64,000 nt of DNA from Marsupella aquatica (GCA_973895155.1 OZ316895.1:19096001-19160000), one strand, 5' to 3'. Counted from the first letter of the stretch, positions 1 to 12,384 are shown. Program-made: numbers and translations. Notes: generated by a model from the letters alone, not told the origin.

Positions 1-1190
1 AGTATTGCACACATCCATGATTGTAGGGAGATGAGTCTCCTGAGTTCATTTTTGTGAGCACCTTCTATAGGGAATCTAGGTGTCCATGGTGGCTTTTGCT
101 TTGCCGTCAGGGTGTAGAGTTAAGAGTTGGGAGGCAAATGAGGTGCATCTGTACAGAAATCCTGCTATACCCGTCTATTTCTGGAGAACCGTACCGTCGT
201 TGGCAGGCTCAGCAGCTGGATCTTCAGAGAAACGAAGGGGGCATTGCTCTTTAGGAAATGGGATGTTCTCCCTTTTAAGGGGAAATCACCCGCGGCTGTT
301 TGAAAGCCAGTGTATACAAGCCTCATCTAATTGAATAGCTTCTTCAATTAAATCTCAAAAAGTGAAATTTGTTGCGCAACCGAGTTCATCGAGATTAGAA
401 TGGTGAAGGTAATGGTGGAGCACAATATTGTTGTTTGCTGCAATTATGTTATCCGTTGTGTTATTGGGGCAATGCAGTTAGTCAAGATCCCTGTGTCTCC
501 CAGATGTGTAGAGTAGCGCTTGTTATGTTGCTAATTGTCTTCCAACCGTTGGTGAATGGTCTACCTGAGGGTACAGGTGGCATGGGCGCATAATGTGTGG
601 CCTTACTACGGAAAAGGTTCTGGACAGCTTCTTATGTACAGAATATTTCGGCAATCAGTTGCCGAAATTGTGTTTTGTACCGCCATAGGAAGCCGTTTCA
701 TACCAATAGCACGTCGTAGTATAACTTCCTCGGCATTCCTGTCTTACTAGTACGACAGCACTTACAATTTCAGCAAACAAAGTGAACTTGCGCTTAGTTC
801 CACTCGTTCAACTTTTTAACTGGAGAAGTACCTGTGGTAGGGAGGTGGAAGGTTGGACGTGCGAAATGAATGGTTGGAGCAAGGACAATTAGGAATGGAT
901 CAGAGTGCACAAAGATTGTACATCTGGAGAGTTCATGCCACTTTCACAGGTAATAGGTGCTAGTACTTTTTCTCCTTCGAACAACCCTGTAGAACAAAAA
1001 GTGTGACTACAACATGTCGATGATTTCACAAAGGAAGACCCCAGAAGCAATCTAATCTGCATCTCGTATTACTTGTGCTTTTACTTGTGTTCGTGTTTTT
1101 TCTTCTTCACACCTCTTGATTGGGCCTTTTGCCTATGTTACCATGTCCCCTGGTTGGGAGTCTTTTTTGTTCTTACGGAGTTCTGTACGC

Positions 1191-1483
1191 ACCTTTTTAG
1201 AGCAAAAAGTATGACTACTAATGGTATCTGTTTTTTTTCTGTTTTCTCTTGTAAGGAACACTTCCTTATGAAAAGTAAAGACACCAAATGCATTCAGCCA
1301 CTTATGTAGTTTGATATGTACCTTTTTAGAGCAAGAAGTATGATTACTGCAGGTATCTGTTTTATATCTTCTTTCTTAAAAGTAACATTTTAAATGCTTC
1401 AACCCACTAATGGGAATGTATTATAGCTCGGGGACATTAAATCTTTCTTGAAAATAACATTTTAAAGACTTCAACCCACTAAA
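1191..1483. repeat. Imperfect short tandem repeats
   Basis: Two copies of a roughly 50-bp segment start at 1191 and 1320 (period 129; both contain ACCTTTTTAGAGCAA followed by a TATCTGTTTT run). A second pair of about 33 bp (AACATTTTAAA then CTTCAACCCACTAA) lies at about 1383 and 1456. No coding potential is seen. The first 1.19 kb of the window shows only short spurious ORFs and no recognised feature. Confidence 0.6.
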
Positions 1484-1852
1484 GGGAGAGATATGCTTAG
1501 TAGACCCGAAAAAGTTTGCTTAATCAGGCCCCTTGATACTTTTCCCCAATTTGGACCCGTGATGACCTTTCAATCTCAGACTGGACCTTTAATAGACCTC
1601 AGGGGGGTCGATCAAGTAACAAGTTTCATTTTGGGGTCAATCAAGCAAATAACTCCACTAAAACCCAGGGAGAGATATGCTTAGTAGACTCCTTTTTGGA
1701 AAAAGTTTGCTTAATCAACCTCCTCATATTTTTCTCCAATCTAGACCATTGATGGACCTTTCGATCTCAGATCTCGACCGTTGATAGACTTCAAGGGTCG
1801 ATCAAGTAACAAGTTTCATTTTGGGGTAGATCAAGCAATACCTTCACTAAAG
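1484..1852. repeat. 184-bp tandem duplication
   Basis: Two head-to-tail units start at 1484 and 1668, each opening with GGGAGAGATATGCTTAGTAG and closing with a GATCAAGTAACAAGTTTCAT segment and a CACTAAA motif. A diverged relative (GGGAGAGATATACTTGATGG, CATCAAGTAACATTTTGCAT) lies at about 13045-13230. This points to a dispersed repeat family that can form tandem units. No protein is encoded. Confidence 0.7.
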
Positions 1853-2079
1853 GTAATGTATTATAAACTCTGGGACCATAAAAGTAAAAAAGAGTAGTAA
1901 CCAAAAATAAGTAAAAGACATGTGCAATTAAAAGGAATTGCTCAAAAGAGATCAATCTATTCTCTATCCAACTAAGGACCTAAAGAGTCCTCAAAGATGT
2001 TCCAAACTTTTTCTATGTTCTCTATTAATTGCTAACAGAAATGCAGACTAACAATGTATACAAATTTTTCACCAAAATC

Positions 2080-2916
2080 TAAAATGTCATTCTTACACTC
2101 TCATAAAACCTGCAAGCAATGAAAACATGATATTCATTCTCTATACTAGCTATCACAGAATTGGCAAACCCTCTCAATACCCTTCCATCTCCCTTGTTCT
2201 ACTTCAAGATGGTGTGAACTAAGTGAGCAATCATATGTGAGTTGTAATCTAATAGTACTGCACGTCTCCTTGTTCAAGTGCAGATCTAAGCTTTGTTGGG
2301 TGTGTGGCCTTCATGTTCAGGAAAGTCCCAGGCATGAGCCACCTACACACATCTGCATACCAACCTTTAGCTGAAGATGAGCAAAGGGCATGAAAAGGAA
2401 ATCTATCTTCCTCTAACTCTCTTACACGCATGATGTATTTGAGTGTTTGGAAGAGTGCCTCAACCTCCAATGGAAACAATCCTGCTTCAACAAGTGTCAT
2501 GGCATAAGGGGTTTGTGACTTGACCCCCAAGCTCCATCTCAAGAAGAAGCTTTTGGATTCCCTCAATTTGTTGCCACCTTGATTTAGGCACACCTGCTCC
2601 CCAAATTTGTGCTCCATAAAGAATGATTGGCTTCACCAAAGCTCCAAAAAGGTGTCAACTTCCATGTGTGTCGATCAGCCGCTTTGCATTCATTTGGTCA
2701 CAAAGGCATAAAAAGCTGTGCATCCATTGGCAACCCTTGATTTGACGCATGAGACCCAACTCAAGTTTTGAGAGAACTCCACGCCAAGATACTTGTAGGT
2801 GTTCACAAATTCCACCGGATTTCCTTGGAAGTAAAGCAATGGATTTTGTTGTGTGCCAATCAATGCCCAAACATTTGGTCTTCTTAAGGTTGACTATCAT
2901 ACCTGTTGCAAAACTC
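2080..2916 (-). pseudogene. LINE fragment, 3' part of reverse-transcriptase ORF
   Basis: On the minus strand, conceptual peptides match the C-terminal half of the LINE at 32915-34675: the palm-proximal segment ATGMIVNLKKTKCLG near 2915-2870, the segment with RVRELEEDRFPFHAL and AKGWYADVCRW near 2450-2330, and remnants of the terminal zinc-binding region near 2200-2130. Several frameshifts separate the blocks and the catalytic RT core is absent, so this is a dead 5'-truncated copy. The boundaries are approximate because no target-site duplication is evident. Confidence 0.8.
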
Positions 2917-3209
2917 TTCCAAAGAGGTTTCTGCCCACTAATTTTTTTGTTGACCTGTGTGCAGAACTCTTCGCATGGTTTGTAGATATTCCCCGCATCA
3001 CCCCACCAAAAACGTTTTTGTCTGATACCTCCATGATGAACCAAAACCCTGACCAAGATCCATTTAACTTGTCATCTGCAAGTGAGAAGTCTATTCCATT
3101 CATGATAAATCTTTTTGTTTCATTAGCATTATGCAATTAATTTTTTTCACTCTGAAGAATTGCTTACTTTCTTTTTTGACATTCTTCACATTCCTCTTTG
3201 ATATACTAA

Positions 3210-3645
3210 ATGCAAACACCAATGTATTTTATAGGTGACGACTATGTCGAGGTTGACAAAGACAGGTTTGCACCATCGAGCCTAACACACTTCTCAGGGG
3301 CCAGGAAAGAGAGTGTGCAACACAACATCAAGAATAGAGGCGGTATCGGAGACAATCCCCTCAGGAGTTCTATGGGCCGCTCAATCAAGGTGTGAAGCGA
3401 AAGTCAGCCAAGTCTAGGAGAAAATAAACAGGCACTTTTGAAAAGCACAGCCAACACTTGTGTTGAGATGGCCAAGCGTGATTTTGAGATCCAGGAGCAT
3501 GTGTCAAATTTGAGAGCATGAAGCGAGTGTGTTGGCCACAACAATTTTTACTACTACAGCAAGCACGACAGCCGAGCAGATGGCACGTTTGACTGATGTC
3601 CTTATGGAGAAGGTTGCAAGTTCTTCACGGCCTTCGGAGTAGAGT
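3210..3645 (+). pseudogene. Possible PIF/Harbinger accessory-ORF remnant
   Basis: Broken reading frames contain a basic stretch followed by a segment reading CVEMAKRDFEIQEHVSNLRA and then LTDVLMEKVASSSRPSE, the kind of charged helical C-terminus found in the second (Myb/SANT-like) protein of plant PIF/Harbinger elements. A Harbinger transposase relic lies about 1 kb downstream on the opposite strand, which fits a two-gene Harbinger element. The match is by eye and weak; it could equally be an unrelated decayed ORF. Confidence 0.3.
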
Positions 3646-3659
3646 ATCACCTACTTAGT

Positions 3660-4600
3660 TTGTGTGAGCAAGTACTCTAGGATATGAAGTGCATTCAATG
3701 CACAATTACATTAAACTACAAACAACCCAGATAACACTTTGAAGCACATTTCAATTCCCTGGGCCCCCAGCATTATTAATAATGGGTTGGACGTGCGAAC
3801 GGATGAAGGGTGCAAAAAATCTGATTTGAGATTAATTTTTATAATTGGCTTAGAAATATCAAGGGATGGTTTTATTCAAAGAACCCTTTCTAACTAATAT
3901 AGGCTTATATAAATGTTGCCCAAGTTAATATGCTTCAAGAGGTGATGTAATATGGATGTGACACGCGTCACAATAGGATTGGTCCTTGTGGCCACCCTTT
4001 ATTGGAACATGTGTATATGACATATAATTATGCTTGCAATATCTATGATTCAGAGTAGTTTAGGACTTTGGAGCTTTTGAACCCTGACTACCCTGCCGTG
4101 TGGTTCAAAAATGCCCCAAAGTTGAAGTTTGGGGTTAAAGGGTCACGAACACAAAAATGTATGTACCCAAAACCCTTCCAAAACACTCCCGTCAGTTTTA
4201 GAACCGTGTGCAAATGATGAATTTATAACTTTTCAAGGCTTTCATAAATGGTGTAAAATGTGAAATTATAATATCTCAAAGGGGCAGATTTATTCTCCAA
4301 AATTAAGTTTTTAAGAATAACAAGAGAAATTTTTATAGGCTTCCAAAAATAATAAGGGGTACTAAGGAGGGGGGTGTACGCACGTATACCTCTTTAGTTT
4401 ACAAAGGCTGGGGGCCCAGGGTTTCAATTTTGAGCTTTATTTGCAATATTCCAAAAACACTTCTAGAAAATTTTGTGATCACGGTGTGTTATGTCTATGG
4501 GCAGCACAACGTTCCTGCTCCCACTCTTTCTCAGGCAACAAATGGTTTGTCATTGCAACACGATAACTACGTCCATTGTTATAACTCAATTGTGCAGTTG
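3660..4600. other. AT-rich stretch without recognised gene
   Basis: This contains only short ORFs, A/T-rich sequence and no motif I can name. The 91-aa plus-strand ORF ending at 4705 overlaps the antisense of the Harbinger transposase relic at its 3' end and is not credible as a gene. Confidence 0.5.
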
Positions 4601-5451
4601 GAGGACCTCCAGGTTCATAGGGAGGGTCTGGATCTAAACCCCATGTTGGGTCATATACATCTACGAGGTCAATACAAATGTTATGAAAAATACATACACA
4701 AGTAATATAGTGAGCTAGTTGATAAGGATGTGGTCAAAACATTATACGATAAACAAATCTCCAACTATTCTTCAATTGTCCAAAAGCACACCCCACGCAC
4801 ATCTTGGTTGAGCTAAGCATGTAGTTGGATTTGCTCTTCCGGGTATGCTCTCTTGCCCAAGGAAAAGGGTTTAACAACCAAGGATAAACAAGGTAACCAA
4901 CATCACTAATAATGTACTCCCCTGTAGTGAATCCAATTGGAGCCGTAAAAGCCGGGCCCTAGAGTTTTGTGTGACGTCCCACAACATCATTATAAAAACC
5001 TGACACTCTTAGAAGGCAAGAGTCCTGAATGTTGTCAAGCCATCCTGCAAATAAATCTAAAAATTGATGTTGGCTATCACAAACAACTTGCATGGAAATG
5101 CTTTGACCATCCCTGTAGTCACAATAATAAGTGGAATTCATCCCAAGAGGTAACTCCACCTGAAAATGAGTGGCGTCAATTGCACTACAGCAATTTGGAA
5201 ATCCTTGCAATTGGCAAAACCCTTCTTTTACCTGTGCCATGGCCAACTCAAATGGTATCTCTCTTGCGCTCACAATTAATGCCTTCACAAATCGCCAAAT
5301 CACATAAAAAAATACATGGGATTGAAACTCCAAACATCTCCAACAACAAGCACTCACTGGCAAATCTGTGCAGTGCTATGGCAACTTGTCTCTCAACCAA
5401 CAATGTCCTGTTGGACAAATTGCGTAGGCCAGGTGGGGGTTGTGTAGTCAT
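4600..5451 (-). pseudogene. PIF/Harbinger transposase (DDE_Tnp_4) relic
   Basis: Read on the minus strand, the order is a helical N-terminal block (QVAIALHRFAS, FGVS; about 5390-5320), the first catalytic-Asp segment GFPNCCSAIDATH (about 5205-5165), a block with SISMQVVCDSQHQFLDLFAGW (about 5110-5045), the second Asp segment YIISDVGYLVYPWLL (about 4920-4875), then CAFGQLKNSW and a terminal IFHNICIDLVD block. This is the HARBI1/PIF transposase fold that cuts and pastes Harbinger elements. It is broken: there are stop codons (for example at 4957-4959 and near 4740), and the third catalytic residue, usually Glu in an RxxVExxFGxLK context, appears as Gly (CVGCAFG). It is therefore inactive. No terminal repeats were located. 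Confidence 0.85.
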
Positions 5452-5454
5452 ATC

Positions 5455-7350
5455 TCTTCAAACCACGTCACAAATGTACACAAACATTGCAGGCGACACC
5501 CAAAACAAATTCTTGAAGACAATTCTTGAAACTAGATAGTCTTTGATGACATGCATAAGGTACCACCCACTTCATTCTCTTGATCTTGGCTCAATAAAAT
5601 TTTGAGACAAAAGGCAATGATCTCTGGAAAATTCAAGTTGAATATATAGTCTGACATAGTACAAACAAGTTTGCAAAGAGTGTACCGTCCACTTCACCCG
5701 ACACCGGCCTATATTCCACAAAATAGTAGCAACAAGACCTGACCAGTGCATCTGCTACAAGATCACTTGTTGGAACACATTAGAATTGTAGAACAAATGA
5801 TCTCCCATTCCTCATTGAAAAGAACCATTTTCCAAATTGTCACGGATGAAACTACTTGCATAATGCATCAAAGAAAACAAAGATGTGAACGAGGAAAAAA
5901 AATCAGAACATTGCAAGAGACACATAAAGAAACAAAATGAAAAAATAATATAGATAATGAGAAAAGACAAAAAGCATTTTTCTATAGGAACAAGTAATAC
6001 TGCTTGACCTCAACTTAATTATTAGATATTGCTGAAAGTCACATATGTTAGTTTGTGCCTGGGATTTTGGGGATCAATGCACACTAGACATTTTATTGAC
6101 ATAGACAGTGCACAAGTGAGGAGAAGATGCCAAGTCCATGGAGTAAAGACGATGTCTACTCTCTCCAAGCTCATGACAAGAGAAGCAAGCCACCCAGCAA
6201 GCCAACTCTCGCCAACTTCTTTGATAGAGCCACCAAGCTCCAAGGTGCATCCTCAAACTAGAGTGAAGCAGGATGAACTCATGCTTTCAATTATTTCTAC
6301 TCGTCTACTTAATTCTTCACTGTTTAATCTTCAGCTGTAGCTCGATTGAGATGGAGCTTTACAATTACACTGAAGAAGAGTTGATGGGAATCCTTTTGTC
6401 CTAAGTCGTCATAGAAGTAAGAAATAGACAGTGCATATTGGAAACAGGGTTGAAGTATCAACGAATTCAAAAGTGAACTTGATGACAAAATTAAGGTCAG
6501 ACAAGAACCTAATAAATCAACCACCAACAATGCCTTGTCACAAGGAATGGTGATAAATGGTGAACTTGAATTGATCATGATGTTTGATACAAGGAGGAGA
6601 TATGGATTCTTATGCAGCAAATGTCCACTGGCCTGTCCAGACTTGCTATCACTGCATATCTCATATGTCGGACTAAAAGAGAACATGGAAACTTTGTTGC
6701 AGGAAAACGTACGTAGACGTTACCCGGTTCCAAAGATCCTAAAACCAGAGCACAAAAACTAGAAGACAAACAGAACACAGTAAGCTCTATCATGCCTAAG
6801 TGAACCGACGTTTTGGACTTGGAGCTGGCTGTTGTCAATAGTAAAACATGTTACGCAACTCTCTGGGACTAGCGACCTTGAAAGTGGTGTGTCCTAGACA
6901 CGTTTGCTATGCTCTCCCATTATAAGACACAACGATATTAGCTCACAACAACTTGGTAGGGAAGCGATTAATGAAGCAAAACTTTCAAATGTGTTTAGAC
7001 TACACCTTGCCTCTAACGTAGGATATTTTGTTCCTCTCAGCGACATTTTTCTCTTGCACGACCACTTCAAATTGTTTTGTTAAACACATGAAGCTCTTGT
7101 GTTTCAACTGTTGTGGACATTGCGATCTTGTGAAGAGTGAACAAGTGACATGCAAATTGAGCACGGGTTTGCATTACGTTCGACAATCCGTCTGTGGTCT
7201 GTTGGAAGTTTGCAGGTCCACATTTGTTGCGGCAGACACCCTGCAAACTTACCCTGCATAACCTATGATTGGGAACCGACAAAAAGGGACACAGTGCCTT
7301 GTGCAGAGTCCACATTGCAGATATTAAGATCTTCGTATGATGCATAATCT
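5455..7350. other. Intergenic, no gene recognised
   Basis: I see only short overlapping ORFs on both strands with no domain signature, and moderate A/T content. Nothing here could be assigned with confidence. Confidence 0.5.
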
Positions 7351-7360
7351 GCTTTTACCC

Positions 7361-7690
7361 GAGAGATTTGCTTGGTGGGACCTCCATGGAAAAGTGCCGA
7401 CTAGACCAGACCCAGAAAGTCGAAAATTGCCCGGTGGGACCCCAAAAGGAGGTCTGAACGGGTTTCGCGTGTAAAACCCGGGCTGCACAGATTTCTGGCA
7501 GCTTACGTGGACGGACCCGGTAAAATTGACGATGGGACACCCCTTCAGCCTTCCAGGTCCGTAGGGAGGGCAGTCTGGCCCAGGACTTCCCATCCAGAAA
7601 GTCGGGCCCCATTGGATCCAAAATGTTAACGTTGCATTGAGAGCTGCAAGACCTTGCTCTACATTGAACCTACGATGCATGCAGACGAAG
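7361..7690 (+). repeat. MULE left terminal inverted repeat
   Basis: This pairs, as reverse complement, with about 12385-12718. Matching blocks include TTTGCTTGGTGGGACCTCCA, the segment around GTAAAACCCGGGCTGCACAG and the segment GCCCTTGCTCTACATTGAAC in the right copy. The inner boundary is approximate, since similarity fades near 7690. It presumably contains the transposase promoter. Confidence 0.88.
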
Positions 7691-8173
7691 CTCTGCATTG
7701 AACCTGGGAGGGGAGGATCGAGAGTTGCAAGACGAAGCTGTGTGCTCCAAGGGGACGATCGAGGAGTGGTAAAATCTGCCAGGAGAAGATCACCCAACAT
7801 TGTCAAGTTTTCAGTAATTTCACCGAAGATATCAAGACGGGGCTGTGGATGCGGTGATGGCAGCTGAATGCACAGAAGCAAAGTGACAGAACGCCGAAGC
7901 ATATTGCAGGGAGAGGAGTTGGTGGTGGAAGCTGCGCTGTGGGGAGAGCGTTGTCACTGCTGTTTGTTGCGCTGCGGGTTTAGGGTACGTGACATTATGC
8001 TGCCCCAATCATGCTAGGGAGAAGGGACTCAAAGGCAAACACCAGGCCCTATATAACGCAATGAGTCCATTTTGAGGTGCTTAGTAGCTGCGCGGTGGGG
8101 AGAGAAGCATTACCAGAACCATCCTGTACTGAAATTTTTCATTGCACACTCACATTGTCAACAAAAAAACACG

Positions 8174-11147
8174 ATGGAGGCAGAAGTTCTTGAAGAAAAC
8201 CTAGCGCCCGATTGGATGAGAGGGGATGCTTACCCTATATATATTCCAGATGAGGAGAGACTTCCGTTGCCTCCAAGCAATGAGTTGCAGGGCCGTTTTG
8301 CAGCTTGGAATTCTGAGATTGAACAAGTCCATCCACTATTGAAAGGAAAGTCTGTACATGAGGTGGAAGAGGAGGCTAGTCGTATGAGGCTTGGAGAATC
8401 ATTCTGTAGTTTTAATGAATTCGACCGGTGCTTGGATTCATGGAGTGTGCTGCATGGGAGAGTGAGCCATAGGTTCAAGACAAAATACAAGTTCAGAGTT
8501 AGAGTTTGTCGATTTGGAGCTGCCATTAGACCTCGTTGGAGAGGAAACAACTCAAATTCTGGTCCGGATTCTTTGTTTGGAACTGCAGGTCTCCATGAAA
8601 TCCTGCATGAAACTGAATTCAATAATTCAATAGGATCCCAGAATTCAGGCCCAGATTCTGAGATCAAAACTGTAGGTCTCCATGAAGCGGATTTCATTCA
8701 TTTAGCAGGATCCCAGAATGCAAGTCCAGATTCGCAGATTGAAATTGCAGGTCTCCATGAAGTTGATTTCATTAATTTGACAGGATCCCTGGAAGATTGT
8801 GGTGACAAAGAAAATGCAGGGGAACTGCCACATAGTCCATTGCTCATCAATTCCAGAGCACCATTACAAGAAATTCACGCCAATACAATGCACCAGTCCA
8901 TGGGAACTCATAATAGCCGGAGGGAATTCGTGGCACATACTAGGGAGTGGATCCCAGCTAGTTTTCCACAGCGCCTAGCAGGAAGGGACAAGGTTCGAAG
9001 GCAATCAAAGACTGGAGCATGTGGACAGCAATGTAGGTTCTTGCCACCACAGGATAGTGATAACACTGAACTCATGCAGCCCTGCCCATTTCGAGTTAGG
9101 TGTCAACGTGAGAAGGATGGAAAGTTTACAATCACAGTATGTGATTTGCAGCATACTTGTCCAGGATACAAGCATAAGTGGCGAGGCCCTGTCCAAAAAT
9201 CTGCATGGTTGGGTGAGACGCTGGCACCTCGAGTAGTGCTAAATGTCCAAGTGCCAGTGAAGGAGATGTTAAATGGACTGAGAATGGACTACAAAAAGAG
9301 TTGCAATTACCATCAAATGTGGAGGGCTCGAGAACTTGTGCGAGACTGGTATCTGGGTGGCCAGCGTCAAAGTTTCCTCCTAATTCCTTCATTGCTGGAT
9401 AGAATGAAGGATGTTGATCCAAATTGTGTAGTTGATTGGTCTAGTGTGGAAGGCGGTCGAGTTTTTAATCGAGCATTCATATGCCCTTCTGCGACCCGCA
9501 CAGCTTTGCAGTACAGTCAACCTGTGGTCTGCATTGATGCGTGCCACACCAAGAATCGAAAGTATCCGATTCAACTCTTTGTAGCTACTGCACTTGATGG
9601 GAACTCCCAAGTAAACATTCTTTGTTATGCCATTGCCCCAGTCGAGAATACTGACAACTGGACATGGTTTTTGTCATTGCTAGAGCAATCAATTCATGGA
9701 ATAGCAGACCCTACTATTCCAGTCATTTCCGATAGACAGAAGGGCCTACAAGCAGCTGTTAAAAATGTGTTCCCAACAAAGGTTCACGGCCATTGTGCCA
9801 ACCATTTGAGAGCCAACTTGAGGAAACGTCATGGCAAGGGAGCAGAACGAATCTTTCTGGCTTGTGTGTATGCTAACACCAAGAGACGGTAAGGCTAGTG
9901 CATGCTTTGTACAATCCAATTTTATACTTTCAATTTGAAGAACTTACAGAGATTGGCTAAGCTTATACATTGGCACTGACATGGATTGCAGGTTTGAATT
10001 GTTGCTGAACCACTTGTCAACATCGGTTACAGACGGAGCTAATGCAGTAAAGTACATCAGAGACATGGACGAGAACTTGTATGCCAGGCATGCATTCCCC
10101 TTGCCCCGTCTTGGGAAGGTTACCAGCAACCCTGTGGAGCAAGCCAACTCAGGTTTGCTTCCCATTAGGGAGTTTGCACCTTTTAAAGTGCTAGTAGAGT
10201 TGTGGTATTATGTCCAAACTCACTACAACAACAAGGAAGCAGCTGCAATTGCAAGACAAGAGACCTATAGCCAGCAAGCATTGAAGCGACACACAACCAA
10301 CTTGCAATCCTTTGGACAATGGCAAGTGCTAGATGATGGACAGAGTCAAGCAAAAGTTCAGACCACAGACCAACGGGAGGAGTATCTGGTCACATTATCA
10401 CCAAAGCTCTCTTGCAGTTGTGTGGAGTTACAAGAAATGCTCTGGCCATGTGAACATATAATGGCTTGGTATGACAGGGATGGTAAAGACTTCACTCAGC
10501 TTTTCCACCACTGCTGGAAGATGTCTTCTTTGCGAAAGTTGTATGAGCCAAAGGTACCTTGTTTCCTGGTTTGTGATTTGGACCCATCAGAGCACTGTCT
10601 TCCTCCTATTCCAGCAGTGAAAAAAGGCAGGCATAGGGTGGTGCGAATTGAGAGAGGCAACAGACCATCCACAACAGAAGATCTTGCACAGGATGAGTAT
10701 GTGGATGAAGAGGGGAATTTATTCCGACAATTTCCAATTCAAGAAGACAGTCAGAGGATGGCACCCATGCAAACTGCACAAACTACAGCTAGGTCTCACC
10801 AAGTTCCCACAGTAAGGCAGACACCAACTGGAACAACTAGGATGCCTCAAGTGAATCCTCATCAGTGCAAATGTTCTATTTGTGGTCAAGTGGGCCACAA
10901 CAAGAGAACTTGTCATGTGAACAGAGCAACAACAGGAACTCCACAAATACAAGTACCAGAAGACAATGGGGAAGCCTTGCATGACCATGCTCGACCGACT
11001 TCTCAGACAGTAAACCCATCAGGTCCATTTGCATATTCAGAAAGCTCAGACAATTCATGTGAGTCTGATAATGTGGATACGTTGAACTCAGATGAAGAAC
11101 CAAGTCAAGTCAGTGACATGGATCATTTCATTAGCATTGCAAAATGA
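8174..11147 (+). CDS. MULE transposase (mudrA-like), two exons
   Basis: Exons 8174-9888 and 9992-11147 join in frame to 956 codons plus stop. The 103-bp intron has GTAAGG at its donor and TTGCAG at its acceptor. An upstream in-frame ATG at 8072 exists, but 8174 (MEAEVLEEN) looks more natural. The family catalyses cut-and-paste transposition. Visible parts: three degenerate tandem repeats of about 26 residues near residues 128-205; a FAR1/MULE-type DNA-binding region near 310-350; an RNase H-like DDE core with Asp in VVCIDACH (about 455), Asp in VISDRQKG (about 519), a C/H pair in HGHCANHL, and Glu in NPVEQAN (about 620); a SWIM zinc finger (CSC..., PCEH; about 712-726); and a CCHC knuckle (CSICGQVGHNKRTC; about 866-880). 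All three catalytic residues are present and no internal stop is seen, so it may be functional. Confidence 0.93.
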
Positions 11148-11339
11148 GATAGCAAGAGAAGCTATAGGAGCATTTGACCCACAAGATCTGTAGGAGAACT
11201 CATATTGCTGCCTGAGTTGCTGCAGCAAGTTAATGATTGTAACTGCAACCAAATTTTGACATCAAAATGAAATGCTCCAAATTTATTCCAAAATTGGCAA
11301 ATTCAAATCACATGAGAGTTGCATTTGTGTCCGATGCCT

Positions 11340-11960
11340 CTACATGTCACCATTTCCACAAAATATCTCACAGCAACACACACATCTATAAACATGATGG
11401 CCAACATCATCTAAACCCAAGAATTCTATGTTCTGTCTGTGAAGTGAGTATGGGATGTATCCAGTGGTAGCCACCTCCCTGTCCATCCAATTCTCTGCTT
11501 GTAAGATAGACGTAAAAGACTTGTGTTTGGCCCCACTATACCTAGTGACTTGTCTGCCAGCCTCCTCCCAAGTCTTGTATATTCCAGGAGTTCTCCCTAT
11601 GGCCACTGCATACCATTTTTGCTTTGAGCTCACTCCCAGGTTACAATTATATGGTCTCTTGATTGAAGAACCTAAAAAAGCGCTAGGTTTACTGCAAGAA
11701 GTAGACACTGAATGGGGACTCGGATCTCTGTGGAGATTCCCTTTGCCAGCTTCATTGTCCATAGGCAGGGGTCCTTCCACAACAGTCCCTAGCGATTCAT
11801 GACTTGTAGAATCGAGTACAACAGGGAGTGGACGGATACGCTCCAACATGAGATGAACAAAACCAAAAATCGCACTAAGTACTCCTACAAGTGACCAGAG
11901 AAATGCACGAGCTGCAACCCAAAATTGGTTGCCCGAATCGTGCTCTGTTGCTTTAGCCAT
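11340..11960 (-). CDS. RNase H1-type hybrid-binding-domain protein carried by the MULE
   Basis: This intact 206-aa ORF sits inside the MULE, convergent with the transposase gene and ending about 190 bp from it. Residues about 17-39 form a hydrophobic, probably membrane-spanning, stretch (WSLVGVLSAIFGFVHLML). Residues about 115-160 match the hybrid-binding domain of RNase H1 and caulimovirus P6 (pattern WYAVAIGRTPGIYKTW, then YSGAKHKSF and AENWM), which in known proteins binds RNA:DNA or double-stranded RNA. There is no RNase H catalytic domain. The C-terminus is Cys-rich (CVCCCEIFC). It may be a second element-encoded protein (positionally like mudrB, to which I see no sequence similarity) or a captured host fragment. 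The domain call is firm; the function is inference. Confidence 0.78.
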   Translation of the reverse strand: MAKATEHDSGNQFWVAARAFLWSLVGVLSAIFGFVHLMLERIRPLPVVLDSTSHESLGTVVEGPLPMDNEAGKGNLHRDPSPHSVSTSCSKPSAFLGSSIKRPYNCNLGVSSKQKWYAVAIGRTPGIYKTWEEAGRQVTRYSGAKHKSFTSILQAENWMDREVATTGYIPYSLHRQNIEFLGLDDVGHHVYRCVCCCEIFCGNGDM

Positions 11961-12384
11961 GAGCGTCCAATGCTCCCAACCAAACCTGCTATGCGTAGCC
12001 TTCCGTTTGGTGGAGGAAACCCTTTGAGTAATCAGCTTGGGACAGCAGAACGTCCGCTATCCTCCCCACAATGCAAAACAGAGCAGCACCGATCCTCTCC
12101 CACTGCAATGCACCTCAATCGACCAACTCTTCGCCCCACAGCTAGCGCCTACGACCAAATTGTCTCCTAGCACAGCTTCGCAGCGCAGCGCAGCTTGACA
12201 GCGCAGCTTCATTGGTCTCCATGCAATCCGCTGCCCTCCCAACACGCACCTGCTGAATCAATAATAAACTCTACCTAAACCTGTAGCCAACAAAATGGAG
12301 TGCTTCGCATTTCAGACGAAGCGATGCTCTCCTCACAACAGAGCTTGGTCTCGCAGCACTTTGGCGAACAGCACAACGCAGGGC

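Noticed and set aside
4967-5539. 190-aa plus-strand ORF
   Set aside because: It is the antisense of the Harbinger transposase relic, whose minus-strand reading has clear family motifs.
9005-9422. Minus-strand ORFs within the MULE transposase
   Set aside because: They are shadows of the plus-strand transposase exon and have no domain of their own.
11455-11802. 115-aa plus-strand ORF
   Set aside because: It is the antisense of the hybrid-binding-domain gene; only the minus strand gives a recognised domain.
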